Assembly (NCBI GenBank): GCA_034437615.1
Contig: DAOTTW010000214.1
Span: 1 to 22,825 of the forward strand
Reading direction: 5' to 3'
DNA: 22,825 bases
Origin: DAOTTW01 sp034437615
Lineage (GTDB): Bacteria; Chloroflexota; Anaerolineae; Aggregatilineales; Phototrophicaceae
Shown: positions 7,928 through 17,436 of the stretch, in pieces
How the letters are laid out: the number at the start of each line of letters is the position of its first letter
Position numbering within the stretch: the stretch's first letter is position 1
Notes under the pieces: model-generated
What the model saw: only the letters and a program-made list of their open reading frames with translations
Told to the model about the DNA's origin: nothing
The model's database searches: none
Translations under genes and position numbers: made by a program

Positions 7928-9073
7928 TCAGGTATCAGTCGTGATGTGGTCCCAATCCTGGCCCCGATACTGAATCAGCCACTTCAGCGCGTAGTGCCGC
8001 TCATAGACCACGACAGGCACCAGCTTCGCGGGCGGCTTGCGCCCGTATAGCTCTGCATCCAGCACGGCCCAATCGTAGCGATAGATCAGGTCCAGTGCAT
8101 CAAGGATTTCGCTTGCAGGGCGCAGCATCGCATCCAGCATGAACGAATCCGGCCCGCGCTCTTCAATCGCCCTGGCAACGCGCTGCACATCGCAAAAATC
8201 ATCCGGCCTGTTCAGCTTCTTGATGAATTCCAGCGACCACAGCAGCACCCACAAGGATTCCCAGCGCTGACTAAACTTGATCGTCAGGTATTCGGGCGGG
8301 TTTTCCATCTCGGCGTATGCGCGTTCATCGGGTGTGGCGGCGTCCTCGGCCTTCAGATCACGCAGGCGCTTGTTGTATTGCTTCAGCGTCTCACCCTCAG
8401 CGCGATGTGCGATGCAGTAGAGCGCCAGCGCACGCTTCGCCACCGCATCCTGTGAGCGCAATGTAACCGCGTTCTCGTCGGCGATCACGGGCAGATGCTT
8501 GATATAAGGCACTTTTTCGCGCTTGAGCGCTTCCAGCGATTTAGCTTTGCGGGCGGCGGCCTCTGATGATACGTCCTCGTCTTCGTCGGCGTCCGGGCGT
8601 GCGAAATACTTGCCCTTGCTATCCTCTGGCCCTAGCAGGCGCTTGCCGCGCTCATTGTAAAACGCACTGTCCGCGTAAAAGAACGCCCGCTCATGATAGG
8701 CCAGCACGCCACGCAGCAGCGCCTCGGCCTTGCCCTCGGCATCCCAATCCGGCGCGACGGTGACGTTAACCGCCTGCTCTGTGCCTTCGATGCGGCGCAG
8801 CAGCTTTTGTGCATGGCGGTCATCACGCCCAGCAAGCAGGCTGTTGGCTGCGTCTAGCTGTAACGTGCGCTGTGCTGGGATGTCTGCCGCTGGCACAAAG
8901 TCCAGCATCACGCTGACATCCGGCCAGCGGATGTGCAGCGCTGCGAGGCGTGCTGTGCCATCCGGCAGCGTCTCGTCGTGCGCGTCTACGTCGTCATGGC
9001 CGAGCAACTCATACAGTTCATCGAGCGGTATCGGCCCCGGATGTGGGGCGTACAGGGTCAGCTTGACGGCCAT
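7928..9073 (-). CDS. DUF4272-domain protein with N-terminal extension
   Basis: A soluble 381-residue protein with no signal or membrane helix. The C-terminal half (about 200-381) fits DUF4272: SQDAVAKRALALYCIAHRAEG, then SQRWESLWVLLWSLEFI, RPASEILDALDLIYRYDWAVLDA, and the ending VYERHYALKWLIQYRGQDWDHITTDT (given here in pieces of the family ending ERHxALxWL...DWDxxxTDT). The N-terminal 190 residues are unassigned and include an acidic stretch (PDADEDEDVSSEAAARK) that may be a linker. Its start lies 3 bases past the gatA stop, so the two are almost certainly co-transcribed. The biochemical role of DUF4272 is not known to me; the link to gatA may be only transcriptional. Confidence 0.72.
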   Translation of the reverse strand: MAVKLTLYAPHPGPIPLDELYELLGHDDVDAHDETLPDGTARLAALHIRWPDVSVMLDFVPAADIPAQRTLQLDAANSLLAGRDDRHAQKLLRRIEGTEQAVNVTVAPDWDAEGKAEALLRGVLAYHERAFFYADSAFYNERGKRLLGPEDSKGKYFARPDADEDEDVSSEAAARKAKSLEALKREKVPYIKHLPVIADENAVTLRSQDAVAKRALALYCIAHRAEGETLKQYNKRLRDLKAEDAATPDERAYAEMENPPEYLTIKFSQRWESLWVLLWSLEFIKKLNRPDDFCDVQRVARAIEERGPDSFMLDAMLRPASEILDALDLIYRYDWAVLDAELYGRKPPAKLVPVVVYERHYALKWLIQYRGQDWDHITTDT

Positions 9074-9076
9074 GCC

Positions 9077-10588
<1,512 letters not shown>

Positions 10589-10810
10589 TGGCTAAACTGT
10601 CGCGCACGAGTATAACATAAAGCATGTGCGCACGCGGTAGGTAACGGTAGCGTGTCCATACATAACCCAGGCAACCGTTTTATGGTGCCCGCCACGCCTC
10701 TGCATTAAAGCTTCGTTATATTTAGTTAGAAAACGGGCACATATCAACGTTTTTGTAAGCTGTGTGGCCACAAAATAGGCTATAAGCTGGAACATTAGGA
10801 GCAAAACGTG
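10589..10810. other. Divergent intergenic region between gatA and the FHA gene
   Basis: A 222-base gap that must hold promoters for both directions. TATACT is readable on the minus strand at 10609-10614, and TATAAG on the plus strand at 10781-10786. Neither has a convincing -35 at normal spacing. AGGAG at 10797-10801 is the ribosome site of the FHA gene. Nothing else was recognised. Confidence 0.4.
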
Positions 10811-11284
10811 ATGGCACATTGCCCAAACTGCGGTTACAACAACCGCCCTGGTGAATTGATCTGTGAGAATTGCGGGAGAGACATGTACATACAGCTATTG
10901 AACTCGGTGAGCACGCGCAAGCTGGATGCAACAGGCGACACAGGCGACCTGGACCTGAGCGCTCAGCCGATTGTGTTCTACATCGGCAACGATACGCTGG
11001 CTATCGACCGTGACGACAACCTGATCGTAGGTCGCGTTGACATCGACAACCCGGACACACAGATAGACGTGGATTTAGAGCTATATCAGGCGCAGGAGAA
11101 GGGTTTATCGCGGCAGCATATGCGGCTGGATGCCACACACAACCCGCCGATGGTGACGGACCTGGGCAGCTACAACGGTACTTTCGTCAACGGGCAGAAA
11201 TTAGTACCGGACCAGCCGCACCCACTCAGCAGCGGTGACGAGCTACGCCTGGCGCGGTTAATCCTGCGCGTTTACTTCAAATAG
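10811..11284 (+). CDS. Zinc-ribbon plus FHA domain protein
   Basis: A 157-residue protein. The N-terminus is a zinc ribbon with C4-x2-C7 and C18-x2-C21 (HCPNCGYNN...ICENCGRDM). The C-terminal part is an FHA phosphothreonine-binding domain: IVGRVD, GLSRQHMRL, DLGSYNGTFVNGQKL, then LSSGDELRLARLILRVYF, which keeps the family GR, SRxH and NGTxxNG residues. It probably binds phosphorylated proteins in Ser/Thr-kinase signalling, but no kinase or phosphatase lies nearby. ATG at 10811 is chosen over the adjoining GTG at 10808; AGGAG at 10797-10801 would serve either. The gene is divergent from gatA and convergent with recA. Confidence 0.85.
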   Translation: MAHCPNCGYNNRPGELICENCGRDMYIQLLNSVSTRKLDATGDTGDLDLSAQPIVFYIGNDTLAIDRDDNLIVGRVDIDNPDTQIDVDLELYQAQEKGLSRQHMRLDATHNPPMVTDLGSYNGTFVNGQKLVPDQPHPLSSGDELRLARLILRVYFK

Positions 11285-11300
11285 GCGCTTGTCCTGGGCC

Positions 11301-11328
11301 AGCAGGGGGCAATTTGTGTCCCCCTGCT
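11301..11328. terminator. Possible bidirectional terminator hairpin
   Basis: A 9-bp perfect stem (agcaggggg 11301-11309, ccccctgct 11320-11328) with a 10-base loop lies in the 64-base gap between the convergent FHA and recA genes. The T tract is poor on both strands, so termination is inferred mainly from position. Confidence 0.45.
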
Positions 11329-11348
11329 GCTTGCTATTTATTGTACGC

Positions 11349-12953
11349 CTATTCGCTTTCGCTGGCGGGCGCTGGTTCATCCACAACTGCCTCTGCGACC
11401 TCTTCCAGCGTCGGCAACTCGAAGTGCTTGCGGATGGCGTTTTCGATCTCGGAGGCCATACTGGGGTTTTCCCTGAGGAACACCTTGGCGTTTTCGCGGC
11501 CCTGGCCGAGCAATTCATCGTTGTAGCGGTAGAATGCGCCGCGCTTCTCGATGATGCCGATTTCCTGCCCCAAGTCCACGATTTCGCCCGTCTTGCTGAT
11601 GCCCTCTGCGAACATGATGTCGAATTCGGTTTCGCGGAAGGGTGGCGCGACCTTGTTCTTCTTAATTTTGACTTTAGTACGGTTGCCGATGTTATCCTGG
11701 CCGGATTTGATGGATTGAATGCGGCGGATGTCGATACGCACGCTGGAGTAGAATTTCAGGGCGCGGCCACCGGGCGTCGTCTCCGGTGAATTGTGGACAA
11801 TCACGCCGTCATCAGCAATGTATGTGGCGTTGCCATCGACTTCCAAGTTGTAACGTAGTGCTTCATCACCCCGTTTGCGCACAAAACGCACTTCTTCAAT
11901 CGTCATTGGCATGGCGACCGCTTCACCGTTAAAATCGTAATATGCAAGAATCTGGTCATCCAAATCCAGAAATTGCGCCTGAACAAAGCCTTCCGGGGTC
12001 GCGATCTGATGATTTGGGGTGCTCGTGACCTTCGTAAAGCCGGAGCCGTCCGGGTAACGTGCCAGCAGCGTTATGTAGCCCTGCGTCAGTGCACCGATCT
12101 CGCTATCCGTCATGTTGAATTCATCCACAGGGACGCCGTTCTTAAACCAGGACACAACAGGCTTGGCCTCAAAGCAGCCCGTTTCTTGGTTCCATGACAG
12201 CACATCTACAGGTAACTTCTGATTGACGATTTTGCCAATAGGCATACTGGAACCATCAGCGAGCAGCACCTCGGTTTGATAGCTGAAGCAACCGAACATC
12301 ACGCCGACCTTCTCGCGTAGCTGATTCGTGAAGATCACGCTGACGCCGGATTGCTTGATTGCACCCGTTAACTTGCGCAACGCCTGGCTCATCAAACGCG
12401 CCTGCAAACCTACGTGCGAATCGCCCATCTCGCCTTCGATTTCTGCACGGGGCACCAACGCCGCGACGCTATCCACGACGACCACATCCAACGCGCCCGA
12501 ACGCACCAGCGATTCTGTAATTTCCATCGCTTGCTCGCCCGTGTCCGGCTGTGCAATCAGCAGGTTGGTTGTATCCACACCGATGCGCCCGGCATAGGTC
12601 GGGTCTAGCGCGTGCTCCATGTCGATGAAGGCACCGATGCCGCCACGCCGCTGCGCCTCTGCGATGATGTGCAGGCACAGCGTCGTCTTGCCGGAACTCT
12701 CCGGCCCGTAAATTTCGGTGATGCGGCCACGCGGTATGCCACCCACGCCCAGCGCAATGTCGATCCCCAGTGAACCGCTAGGAATCGTTTCGACGGTCAT
12801 GTGTGTGGCTTCACCCAGGCGTACAATCGCACCATCACCGTAGCGCTTCGTCAGGTCGCTAAGCGCGGTATCCAGCGCTTTCATGCGCTCTTCGTCGGTC
12901 TGATTAAACAGGGGGGTGTTATCCGTTTGGGTTGATTTCTTCTTGCGTGCCAT
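11349..12953 (-). CDS. recA: RecA recombinase precursor with in-frame mini-intein
   Basis: The strand-exchange protein of homologous recombination and the SOS co-protease, encoded as a 534-residue precursor. The N-extein (1-221) has the RecA start region (EERMKALDTALSDLTKRYGDGAI), Walker A GPESSGKT at 83-90, and VVVVDSVAALVPRAEIEGEMGD, and ends NQLREKVGVMFG. An intein fills 222-388. The C-extein (389-534) resumes with SPETTPGGRALKFYSSVR and continues to the acidic tail EPAPASESE. Spliced RecA would be 367 residues, near normal length with nothing missing, so the gene should be functional if splicing works. The start at 12953 (MARKKK) is preferred over 13016: the added 21 residues do not look like RecA, and a purine-rich gagggcagag lies just upstream. 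The gene is monocistronic and convergent with the FHA gene. Confidence 0.93.
   Translation of the reverse strand: MARKKKSTQTDNTPLFNQTDEERMKALDTALSDLTKRYGDGAIVRLGEATHMTVETIPSGSLGIDIALGVGGIPRGRITEIYGPESSGKTTLCLHIIAEAQRRGGIGAFIDMEHALDPTYAGRIGVDTTNLLIAQPDTGEQAMEITESLVRSGALDVVVVDSVAALVPRAEIEGEMGDSHVGLQARLMSQALRKLTGAIKQSGVSVIFTNQLREKVGVMFGCFSYQTEVLLADGSSMPIGKIVNQKLPVDVLSWNQETGCFEAKPVVSWFKNGVPVDEFNMTDSEIGALTQGYITLLARYPDGSGFTKVTSTPNHQIATPEGFVQAQFLDLDDQILAYYDFNGEAVAMPMTIEEVRFVRKRGDEALRYNLEVDGNATYIADDGVIVHNSPETTPGGRALKFYSSVRIDIRRIQSIKSGQDNIGNRTKVKIKKNKVAPPFRETEFDIMFAEGISKTGEIVDLGQEIGIIEKRGAFYRYNDELLGQGRENAKVFLRENPSMASEIENAIRKHFELPTLEEVAEAVVDEPAPASESE
11790..12290 (-). other. RecA mini-intein (167 residues)
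   Basis: A protein-splicing element inserted in frame after VMFG of RecA. Block A begins with the nucleophile C1 (CFSYQTEVLLADG). Block B has TPNH (T91-H94, the TxxH motif) in VTSTPNHQIATPEG. Block F/G is YNLEVDGNATYIADDG ending IVHN (H166-N167), followed by Ser as the +1 extein residue. There is no room for, and no sign of, a LAGLIDADG homing endonuclease between blocks B and F, so it is a mini-intein. The site differs from the M. tuberculosis RecA intein as I recall it (after KNK) and resembles the M. leprae-type site. Hand count of two 60-base rows inside gave 40 and 45 percent GC; nearby recA rows gave 47 to 60. Confidence 0.93.
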
Positions 12954-13016
12954 CTGCTCTGCCCTCGTGAAAATCGCTAATTGGCCACCCAGTTTAGAGA
13001 AAGCATATTGTTGCAC

Positions 13017-13380
13017 AAAGGTTCTAGGATCACAAGTGGCAATCTGTGGGGTAGCCGATGGGACTGAATGAACACGCGCTATCTATGAGAGACATGACGA
13101 ACGTCACTGTAAAACGCATGACGCGGGTTGTGGAGAGGTGGCGATTTTGGTACTATGCTAATAGCATTTGTGTAAAAAAGAACAAGCAGATAAGCAAAAA
13201 CTACGGCCATTAACGGTCATGAGGGGCTGGTGCATGTCGGCGCAAATATTGTGGCAGCTTACGGACGTGTACTGGCACAAGCGCTTTCGTAGTTCTCGAT
13301 CTTATTGTGCGTGCGAAATTTATGATATGCTAATCATTTAACGTAAGATGTTGGGTTGGGAAGGTAGGACAAACACCACA
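13017..13380. promoter_or_regulatory. Divergent recA/coxB control region
   Basis: A gene-free stretch of 364 bases from which recA reads left and the cox operon reads right. A 9-mer, tatgctaat, occurs at 13154-13162 and again at 13326-13334, in both cases followed within a few bases by cattt and then gtaa. The first copy forms a small palindrome (atgct/agcat, 13155-13167). TTGTGC at 13305-13310 lies 15 bases before the second copy and could be a -35 with TATGCT as -10. AAGGTAGGA at 13361-13369 is the likely coxB ribosome site. No gene is evident. Confidence 0.4.
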
Positions 13381-14694
13381 ATGGTAGATATGACAACCGA
13401 GAAACCTCAGGACAATTCGGGTTTCGACCTGACAAAGCTAAATTTGACGCCCATTATCGGCTTCGGGGTCTTTATCCTGGTCGGTGGCTTTCTGATTTCA
13501 CTGTTGACGGGGAGCTTGTTACCACCGCAGGCGTCCGCACAGGCACAAAACACCGATGCACTCTTTCAGGTGTTGCTGATGCTGGGCGCGGCTATCTTCC
13601 TGCTCGTGCAAGGCTTGCTCGTGTATTCGGTGCTTCGCTTTCGCACACGCCCCAACGACACGGCGGATGGCCCCCCAATGCATGGCAACGTGACGCTAGA
13701 AATCGTGTGGACGATTATCCCGGCGTTCATCGTGCTGGTGCTGGCGATCCTGAGCTTCATCGTGTGGAATAACAACATCGCGCCACAACCAAACGAGAAT
13801 ATGGTCAACGGTGAGCCGGTCGGCCTGAACGCCATCGGCCAGCGCTACGCCTGGTCCTTTGAGTACGAGACGAACGAAACGAACATCGACGGCGAGCCAA
13901 TTACGATCACGACCAACGAGCTACACACGTATGTCGGCCAGAACGTCGCGCTGGATATGACCACCCAGGATGTGATTCACTCCTTCTGGGTGCCGGCCAT
14001 GCGCGTGAAGCAGGATTTGCTGCCAGGGCGTGAGACAAGCATCCGCTTCACGCCCGTCGCCGTCGAAGGTGAGACGTACCCGGTGCGCTATCGCCTGATC
14101 TGCACGGAATTGTGCGGTGGTGGTCACGGCCAGATGTATAGCTGGTTGGTCGTGCACGAAAACGAAGAAGCCTTCCTGAGTGACTTTTACGATCCGCAGA
14201 CGATGGCGCTCTTTGAGCCACCAGAGGACCCGGTTGCACGCGCTGAACTGGTGCTACAGGGCTACCCCTGCTCAAATTGCCATGTGCTCGATGCTCTGGG
14301 CTGGGTCGGCATCACCGGGCCTAGCTTGAACGGCATCGCAGACCGTGCCGCAGACCGCGCCACCAGCGCAGGCGTCGGCAGCGCCGCCGAATACCTGGTT
14401 CACTCGCTGCATCTGCCCAATCAGTATCTCGTGCCCGGTTATGATGCGGGCCAGATGACGTACTTCGGCCTGAGCGAAGAAGCACCGGAGGGCCACCAGC
14501 CCTATAACGTGATGCCAGAGGACGACCTGATCTCGATTGTGTCTTACCTGTGCACGCAGACGGCCAGCGGTGATCCGGCGGATAGCACCTGTGAGGTGGA
14601 CCTGACCGACCCGGATGCGACGACGGCCTACATGCAAGAGGTCTCGTCGTTGTACTATTACCTGTACGATTACGAGCCAAGCGCAGGTGAGTAG
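13381..14694 (+). CDS. coxB: Cytochrome c oxidase subunit II fused to cytochrome c (caa3 type)
   Basis: Electron-entry subunit of the terminal oxidase, 437 residues. It has a hydrophobic N-terminal segment ending at a possible signal cleavage site (ASAQA), two further helices (LFQVLLMLGAAIFLLVQGLLVY and VWTIIPAFIVLVLAIL), then the cupredoxin domain with a full CuA site: H200 in DVIHSFW, and C241, C245, H249 and M252 in CTELCGGGHGQM. A C-terminal class I cytochrome c follows, with haem motif C297-SN-C300-H301 and likely axial M378 in VMPEDDL. The fusion makes this a caa3-type enzyme that carries its own cytochrome c. The start at 13381 has AAGGTAGGA upstream; 13348 and 13390 are alternatives. 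First gene of the cox operon. Confidence 0.93.
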   Translation: MVDMTTEKPQDNSGFDLTKLNLTPIIGFGVFILVGGFLISLLTGSLLPPQASAQAQNTDALFQVLLMLGAAIFLLVQGLLVYSVLRFRTRPNDTADGPPMHGNVTLEIVWTIIPAFIVLVLAILSFIVWNNNIAPQPNENMVNGEPVGLNAIGQRYAWSFEYETNETNIDGEPITITTNELHTYVGQNVALDMTTQDVIHSFWVPAMRVKQDLLPGRETSIRFTPVAVEGETYPVRYRLICTELCGGGHGQMYSWLVVHENEEAFLSDFYDPQTMALFEPPEDPVARAELVLQGYPCSNCHVLDALGWVGITGPSLNGIADRAADRATSAGVGSAAEYLVHSLHLPNQYLVPGYDAGQMTYFGLSEEAPEGHQPYNVMPEDDLISIVSYLCTQTASGDPADSTCEVDLTDPDATTAYMQEVSSLYYYLYDYEPSAGE

Positions 14695-14707
14695 TCGCCT
14701 GTCTTGC

Positions 14708-14729
14708 GGGCGACCACGTTGGGTCGCCC
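14708..14729. repeat. Palindromic repeat hairpin (GTAGGG family)
   Basis: Stem gggcgacc (14708-14715) and ggtcgccc (14722-14729) with a 6-base loop, followed by ctat, a degraded form of the family edge ccctac. It lies in the coxB-coxA gap. Confidence 0.55.
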
Positions 14730-14743
14730 CTATGATGATCGTG

Positions 14744-14772
14744 CGTAGGGACGGGCTGCTATGCCCGTCCGC
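14744..14772. repeat. Palindromic repeat hairpin (GTAGGG family)
   Basis: Cgtagggac edge, stem ggacgggc (14749-14756) and gcccgtcc (14763-14770) with loop tgctat, then gcg. It is the second of two hairpins between coxB and coxA, and could stabilise or attenuate the transcript between them. Confidence 0.7.
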
Positions 14773-14844
14773 GCCCAATCAAGCGATTTACCGTAAACTG
14801 ACGTAGTTGATAGCTCTCTGAATTTTGAAAGGTAACACGTAGTC

Positions 14845-16575
14845 ATGGCGACAATTTCCGTCCCCTTAGGACAAGAACAGAGACCACAGCAGACCATGCC
14901 CTCTTTCGGTGATCTGCTGCGCTGGACCGTTGACCACAAGATCATCGGCATTCAGTACATGCTGACGGCCTTTATCTTCTTCATCATCGCGGGTGCGATG
15001 GCGATGGGCATCCGCTGGGAACTGCTGACGCCCGACCTGGATTTCATGGCAAGCGGCACGGCTTATAACAGCCTGTTCACGCTTCACGGCACGGCCATGA
15101 TCTTCCTGTTCGTGGTGCCGATGTTTGCGGGCTTCGGTAATTACCTGATCCCACTGCAATTGGGCGCAAAGGATATGGCCTTCCCCTGGTTGAACGCGCT
15201 GGCCTTCTGGATGATCCCGCCGGCGGGCATCATGCTGCTGATGGGTTACTTCGTCGGGCAAGCCGAAGCAGGCTGGACGGCCTACCCGCCGCTGAGCACG
15301 CTATTCAGCGCAGATGGCCAAACACTGTGGGCGATGTCATTGCATCTGGTGGGCCTTGCTTCTATCCTCGGCGCGATTAACTTCATCGTGACGATTTTGA
15401 ATATGCGCCCGCAAGGTATGAGCATCTGGCAGATGCCGCTTTTCTGCTGGGCGACACTGGCGACGAGCATTATCGTTATCATGGCGACGCCGTTTCTCGC
15501 TGGCGCATTGACGTTGCTGCTGCTGGACCGCGTTGGGGGTACGGCCTTCTTTGATGCCTCTCAGGGCGGTGACGTACTGCTATGGCAGAATATCTTCTGG
15601 TTCTACAGCCACCCCGCCGTATATATCATGGTGCTGCCGGGTATGGGTATCCTGTCCGAAGTGCTGTCGATCCACAGCCGCAAGCCCGTGTTCGGCTATC
15701 GCATGATCGCGCTTTCCAGCATGGCCATTGCGCTGATCGGCTTTACGGTGTGGGCACACCATATGTTCACCAGCCTACAGCCTGAACTGCGCATCCCGTT
15801 CATGATTACCACCATGATTATCGCGGTGCCGACGGGCATCAAAATCTTCAGTTGGCTCGGTACGATCTGGGGCGGCAAGATACGCTTTACGGGCGCGATG
15901 CTCTTCTCGCTGGGCTTCCTGTCGATGTTCGTGATCGGTGGCATCAGCGGTGTGATGCTGGCTGCGGTGCCCTTCGATGTGCATGTGCATGATACTTATT
16001 TCGTCGTCAGCCACTTTCACTTTGTGCTGTTCGGCGGCAGCGTCTTTGCGATCTACTCCGGCATTTATCACTGGTTCCCGAAGATCACCGGGCGCATGTT
16101 GGATGAGGGTCTGGCCAAATGGCACTTCGGCCTGACTTACTTCGGCTTCTTCTTCACGTTCTTCCCGATGCACATGGCTGGTATGCAGGGGATGCCGCGC
16201 CGCGTGGCTGTCTATGCGCCGGAACTGCAAAACTGGAACATCATCATCGGGCTGGCGTCATTCGTGCTTGGCGTTTCGACCTTCGTGCTGATCGCGAACA
16301 TCGCAATTAGCCTGTCGCGTGGGCGTGTGGCGGGTGCCAACCCCTGGCGTGCCCTGACGCTGGAATGGGCCACGACTTCGCCGCCACCTGCCTATAATTT
16401 CGCAGAGGACCCCATCCCGTTTGAAGACCCGTATGGCTACGGTACCGCCGCCTCAAGCGCCTATCTGGATGCCATCGACAAGCACTTCGGTGAGCCAGAA
16501 GAGGGCGTCCGCAAGCACACGCCATCCGGCGGCACGCCGCAATTCGCCCCGGCTCCGTCTGGTGCAGGCGACTAA
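14845..16575 (+). CDS. coxA: Cytochrome c oxidase subunit I, type A2
   Basis: Catalytic subunit of the haem-copper oxidase: reduces O2 to water and pumps protons in the cytoplasmic membrane. 576 residues with about 12 membrane helices. Haem a ligands are H81 (FTLHGTAM) and H392. CuB ligands are H256 (cross-linked to Y260 in SHPAVY), H305 and H306 (WAHHMF). The haem a3 ligand is H390 (SHFHFVLFG). Y254-S255 precede H256 and replace the Glu of type A1 enzymes (HPEVY); this YSHP motif marks type A2. The hydrophilic C-terminal 60 residues (EDPIPFEDPYGYGT onward) lie past the last helix. A weak AAAGG lies before the start. It follows coxB by 150 bases that hold two hairpins. Confidence 0.95.
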   Translation: MATISVPLGQEQRPQQTMPSFGDLLRWTVDHKIIGIQYMLTAFIFFIIAGAMAMGIRWELLTPDLDFMASGTAYNSLFTLHGTAMIFLFVVPMFAGFGNYLIPLQLGAKDMAFPWLNALAFWMIPPAGIMLLMGYFVGQAEAGWTAYPPLSTLFSADGQTLWAMSLHLVGLASILGAINFIVTILNMRPQGMSIWQMPLFCWATLATSIIVIMATPFLAGALTLLLLDRVGGTAFFDASQGGDVLLWQNIFWFYSHPAVYIMVLPGMGILSEVLSIHSRKPVFGYRMIALSSMAIALIGFTVWAHHMFTSLQPELRIPFMITTMIIAVPTGIKIFSWLGTIWGGKIRFTGAMLFSLGFLSMFVIGGISGVMLAAVPFDVHVHDTYFVVSHFHFVLFGGSVFAIYSGIYHWFPKITGRMLDEGLAKWHFGLTYFGFFFTFFPMHMAGMQGMPRRVAVYAPELQNWNIIIGLASFVLGVSTFVLIANIAISLSRGRVAGANPWRALTLEWATTSPPPAYNFAEDPIPFEDPYGYGTAASSAYLDAIDKHFGEPEEGVRKHTPSGGTPQFAPAPSGAGD

Positions 16576-16663
16576 TGCAGGCGATTAGTGGATGAACGAC
16601 AACGACCCTGGATGTCGGATGTTGACTGAAAAACACACGCTACACTGTGCAGCACAAACAGCA

Positions 16664-16687
16664 GGGGCGCAATGCATTGCGCCCTTA
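16664..16687. repeat. Palindromic repeat (GTAGGG family, GGGCGCAATG type)
   Basis: A perfect 20-base palindrome at 16665-16684 (gggcgcaatg/cattgcgccc), preceded by g and followed by tta. It differs from the palindrome at 3372-3391 by one symmetric base pair (gggcgc against gggtgc), which suggests compensatory change. It lies between coxA and the next cox gene, in a 183-base gap with nothing else recognised. Confidence 0.7.
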
Positions 16688-16758
16688 CAAGCATACAGCA
16701 GCACTGTGCACCGCATTCAACCTGAAGGCTGTTTTAACGGTAGCGAGCACAAACACCT

Positions 16759-17373
16759 ATGCAGTACATGCAGCAACACCGCTTGACAAGCGAAGATAAG
16801 GCCGAACGTGACCGCAAACGCGCCGAACGCGATGCCGCCATGCGTGATCGTAACAATCGGCTGGGCCTCAATATCTTTCAGGGGTCATGGATTATGGCCT
16901 TTGTCAGCTTGGTCGTGGTCAACTGGCAGCTTGGCTTTTCTACAGAATGGGTCGCAGAAGGCGCACAACTACCCGATGCGACGATGCCGACAATTGCCAC
17001 GATTTCGCTGTTTATCAGCACGTTTTTGGCCCGCAGTGCGAAGAAAGCAATTGAAAGCAGCAACCGAGACGATTTCATCTGGCAATGGCCGCTGGCGATT
17101 GGCCTGGGTACGGCGTTCTTTGGCATTATGCTCACGCAGTTTTACGCCGTCGAACCGGGCGACGGGCAGTTCGTCTTTGTGTATCGGCTGATGATCGGCT
17201 ATCACGCCCTACACGCCGTTGTGATTGGTCTGATGATGGCGCAGGTGTATCGTTACGCGCTGGCAGGCCGCTATAGCGCAGATAATCACTGGCCCATCGA
17301 GGCCACTATGAAGCTATGGTATTTCGTGACGATTGCCTGGGTGATGTTTTACGTCGTCCTGTATCTGATCTGA
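16759..17373 (+). CDS. Divergent cytochrome c oxidase subunit III-like protein
   Basis: A 204-residue protein with a charged N-terminus (about 30 residues rich in R, E, D) and five membrane helices near 38-60, 77-95, 109-131, 138-165 and 183-203, the usual count for bacterial CoxIII. YHALHAVVIGL (H149, H152) and KLWYFVTIAWVMFYVVLYL align with the FHGAHVLVG and LYWHFVDVVWIVLF regions of the canonical subunit at 18277-18897. The Glu residues of helices 1 and 3 and the H/D of YWHFVD are missing here (Y188 and T191 instead). It may be a structural or assembly subunit of the A2 oxidase rather than a true duplicate. The start is not well supported: 16768 is also possible. It is followed by the His-rich protein. 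Confidence 0.75.
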   Translation: MQYMQQHRLTSEDKAERDRKRAERDAAMRDRNNRLGLNIFQGSWIMAFVSLVVVNWQLGFSTEWVAEGAQLPDATMPTIATISLFISTFLARSAKKAIESSNRDDFIWQWPLAIGLGTAFFGIMLTQFYAVEPGDGQFVFVYRLMIGYHALHAVVIGLMMAQVYRYALAGRYSADNHWPIEATMKLWYFVTIAWVMFYVVLYLI

Positions 17374-17436
17374 CAACAAAAATAGACAGACAAAAGACCC
17401 GAAAACCTGAAAACCTGAATGGGGAGCACAAACCAC

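Noticed and set aside
11790..12290. Homing endonuclease domain in the intein
   Set aside because: The span between blocks B and F is too short and no LAGLIDADG or HNH motif is visible.
12985..13035. LexA/SOS box upstream of recA
   Set aside because: On the minus strand there is tagaac-cttt-gtgc, which matches only one half of a GAAC-N4-GTTC type box; not good enough to call.
14695..14844. Terminator between coxB and coxA
   Set aside because: Two hairpins are present but neither is followed by a T run; they fit the palindromic repeat family better.
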